Of a DNA stretch of 43,436 nucleotides, positions 42,600 through 43,436 are shown one piece after another. The position numbers and the translations under genes are program-made. The notes beneath the pieces are model-generated. The model was not told the origin of the DNA. It worked only from the letters and a program-made list of their open reading frames with translations, and ran no database searches. The stretch comes from Latescibacteria bacterium UBA6620 (GTDB taxonomy: Bacteria > Latescibacterota > UBA2968), in assembly GCA_002433075.1 (NCBI GenBank), contig DJHM01000003.1, positions 31,043 to 74,478 on the forward strand, written 5' to 3'. Every line of letters starts with the position of its first letter. Positions within the stretch are counted from its first letter, which is position 1.

Positions 42600-43436
42600 C
42601 TAGGCGCGCTGCTTCGCGCGCGTCGGTGATTCCCCAGTTCCTCGTACACACCGCTCCTCCCACCACCGCCGTATCGCATCAGCATCCTCACGGTCCAACT
42701 CCTCAGCCTCGATCAGCGGGCTGATTCCCGAGTTGTCCACCCACCGAAACCCCTGGCCGGACACAGCTTCTTCACTCGCCCCCTCGTCATCCGAATACGC
42801 AAACACCCTCCGCACACCGTTCGAGTCCGAGTAATCTGCCACGAACGTCATCCACGGAATCTCCACCCCCACCGAATCCAGTAACTCAACCTCCAGCTGT
42901 TCGATCAGCAGGGACGTCACCGATTGCCCCGTTGGACTGTCGATCGACGCCGGCGCGCCCGGCAGTCGCCAACCGTTGTGGTCGTCGGCTGACAGCAAGA
43001 CCGTTCCGTCGTGCTCGACGATCAGTCGTGCCTCGGCAAGCGGCAGATCGCTGTGATGCGGCATCAGTCGCTTTCCTTCCTCGCTCAGTGTGTCGTAAGA
43101 CCGCTCGCTGAACAGCTGTGGTCCGCAGGCAGGTGGCGCGTCGAGCGCCCGGTACTTGTTGTAGATTCCGAAGCGGTCGTGATCCGAGCCGTTCGCCCTT
43201 CCTTCGTGCCACGTGAACATGCTCATGAATGCCAGGTCTCCGCGCCGCAGCTTGGCATCGACGAGCGGTGCGATGTCGGAAGCGTTCGCCCTCTCGACAC
43301 GGCTGACTCGCTCGTTGACCGGAACGATCCGGGACTTCTTGTGCGAGCCGGGAGAGAGGAGCAACGGCCCTGTTTCTTCGTCGAGATCGACCAGCGGGAT
43401 GATGGCAAACAGCCAGTTGAGCGATGAGCCCGCCTG
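42600..43436 (-). CDS. PhyH domain followed by a Nudix-like domain (N terminus outside window)
   Basis: 278 residues, open at the right edge. Residues 1-105 are the second half of a PhyH oxygenase: FAIIPLVDLDEETGPLLLSPGSH, GDLAFMSMFTWHEGRANGS with the distal His, and the Arg in HDRFGIYNK; the H-x-D motif lies outside. Residues about 130-250 look like a Nudix fold: EARLIVEHDGTVLLSADDHNGWRLPG, a helix SLLIEQLEVELLDSVG where the Nudix box would be, TFVADYSDSNGVRRVFAYS and GFRWVDNS. The box glutamates (R-E-x-x-E-E) are not conserved, so hydrolase activity is doubtful. PhyH-Nudix fusion is uncommon as far as I know. Ends at TAG. Confidence 0.75.
   Translation of the reverse strand, partial: QAGSSLNWLFAIIPLVDLDEETGPLLLSPGSHKKSRIVPVNERVSRVERANASDIAPLVDAKLRRGDLAFMSMFTWHEGRANGSDHDRFGIYNKYRALDAPPACGPQLFSERSYDTLSEEGKRLMPHHSDLPLAEARLIVEHDGTVLLSADDHNGWRLPGAPASIDSPTGQSVTSLLIEQLEVELLDSVGVEIPWMTFVADYSDSNGVRRVFAYSDDEGASEEAVSGQGFRWVDNSGISPLIEAEELDREDADAIRRWWEERCVRGTGESPTRAKQRA

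Noticed and set aside
1..43436. tRNA, rRNA, insertion sequence or phage genes
   Set aside because: No T-loop/acceptor patterns in the gaps, no DDE or tyrosine/serine recombinase motifs in any translated frame.

Overview
The window is a G+C-rich bacterial chromosome segment with densely packed genes, many GTG/TTG starts and short overlaps. No ribosomal, tRNA, CRISPR, phage or transposase signal was seen. Flagellin, FliL and FliN, a large set of phytanoyl-CoA-dioxygenase-like (PhyH) oxygenases, sialidases and Gfo/Idh/MocA oxidoreductases together suggest an uncultivated lineage of the Latescibacterota/Poribacteria kind. This placement is inference; no marker gene is present.

Layout. 1-3.4 kb: the end of a GT2 glycosyltransferase and a flagellar patch (small coiled-coil membrane protein, FliL, FliN, then flagellin behind a very good sigma-28 promoter and followed by a strong terminator). 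3.5-9.6 kb: an MFS transporter divergent from a row of a sialidase, PhyH oxygenase, metallophosphatase, TauE/SafE exporter and MATE exporter. 9.7-13.7 kb: a large unrecognised lysine-rich protein, then a ZTP (pfl) riboswitch with an overlapping terminator in front of a methionine synthase gene that has lost its cobalamin module. 13.7-21 kb: DUF1015 protein, degenerate GH38-like protein, Gfo/Idh/MocA oxidoreductase and a penicillin-acylase-family hydrolase. 21-27.2 kb: a small protein, a response regulator with four in-frame stops, sugar isomerase and aldolase genes, prpB-prpD, and a beta-propeller lipoprotein with one in-frame stop. 27.4-30 kb: two divergent MFS transporters, one with two in-frame stops. 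30-43.4 kb: an accessory region with a leucine-rich-repeat gene, two TonB-like lipoprotein remnants, eight 2-oxoglutarate/Fe(II) oxygenase genes or fragments (nine in the whole window), a second Gfo/Idh/MocA enzyme, a second sialidase and several repeats.

How it fits together. Most genes look like a catabolic and tailoring repertoire for sugars and small acids: sialidases release sugars, transporters move products, oxidoreductases, isomerase and aldolase process them, and prpB/prpD belong to propionate (methylcitrate) breakdown. The roles of the PhyH oxygenases cannot be assigned. Two stand out: a tandem protein whose first domain has lost all iron ligands and whose second has H-x-G in place of H-x-D, and a PhyH domain followed by a Nudix-like domain.

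A recurring oddity is gene breakage: at least eight in-frame TAA/TAG codons in four otherwise coherent reading frames (no TGA), one-base slips in several genes, an internal deletion in metH, and a junction at about 34.09 kb where two opposing genes are both cut. Assembly or sequencing error, real pseudogenes and recoding are all possible. The flagellin gene ends at a TAA exactly where flagellins end, which argues against genome-wide reassignment.
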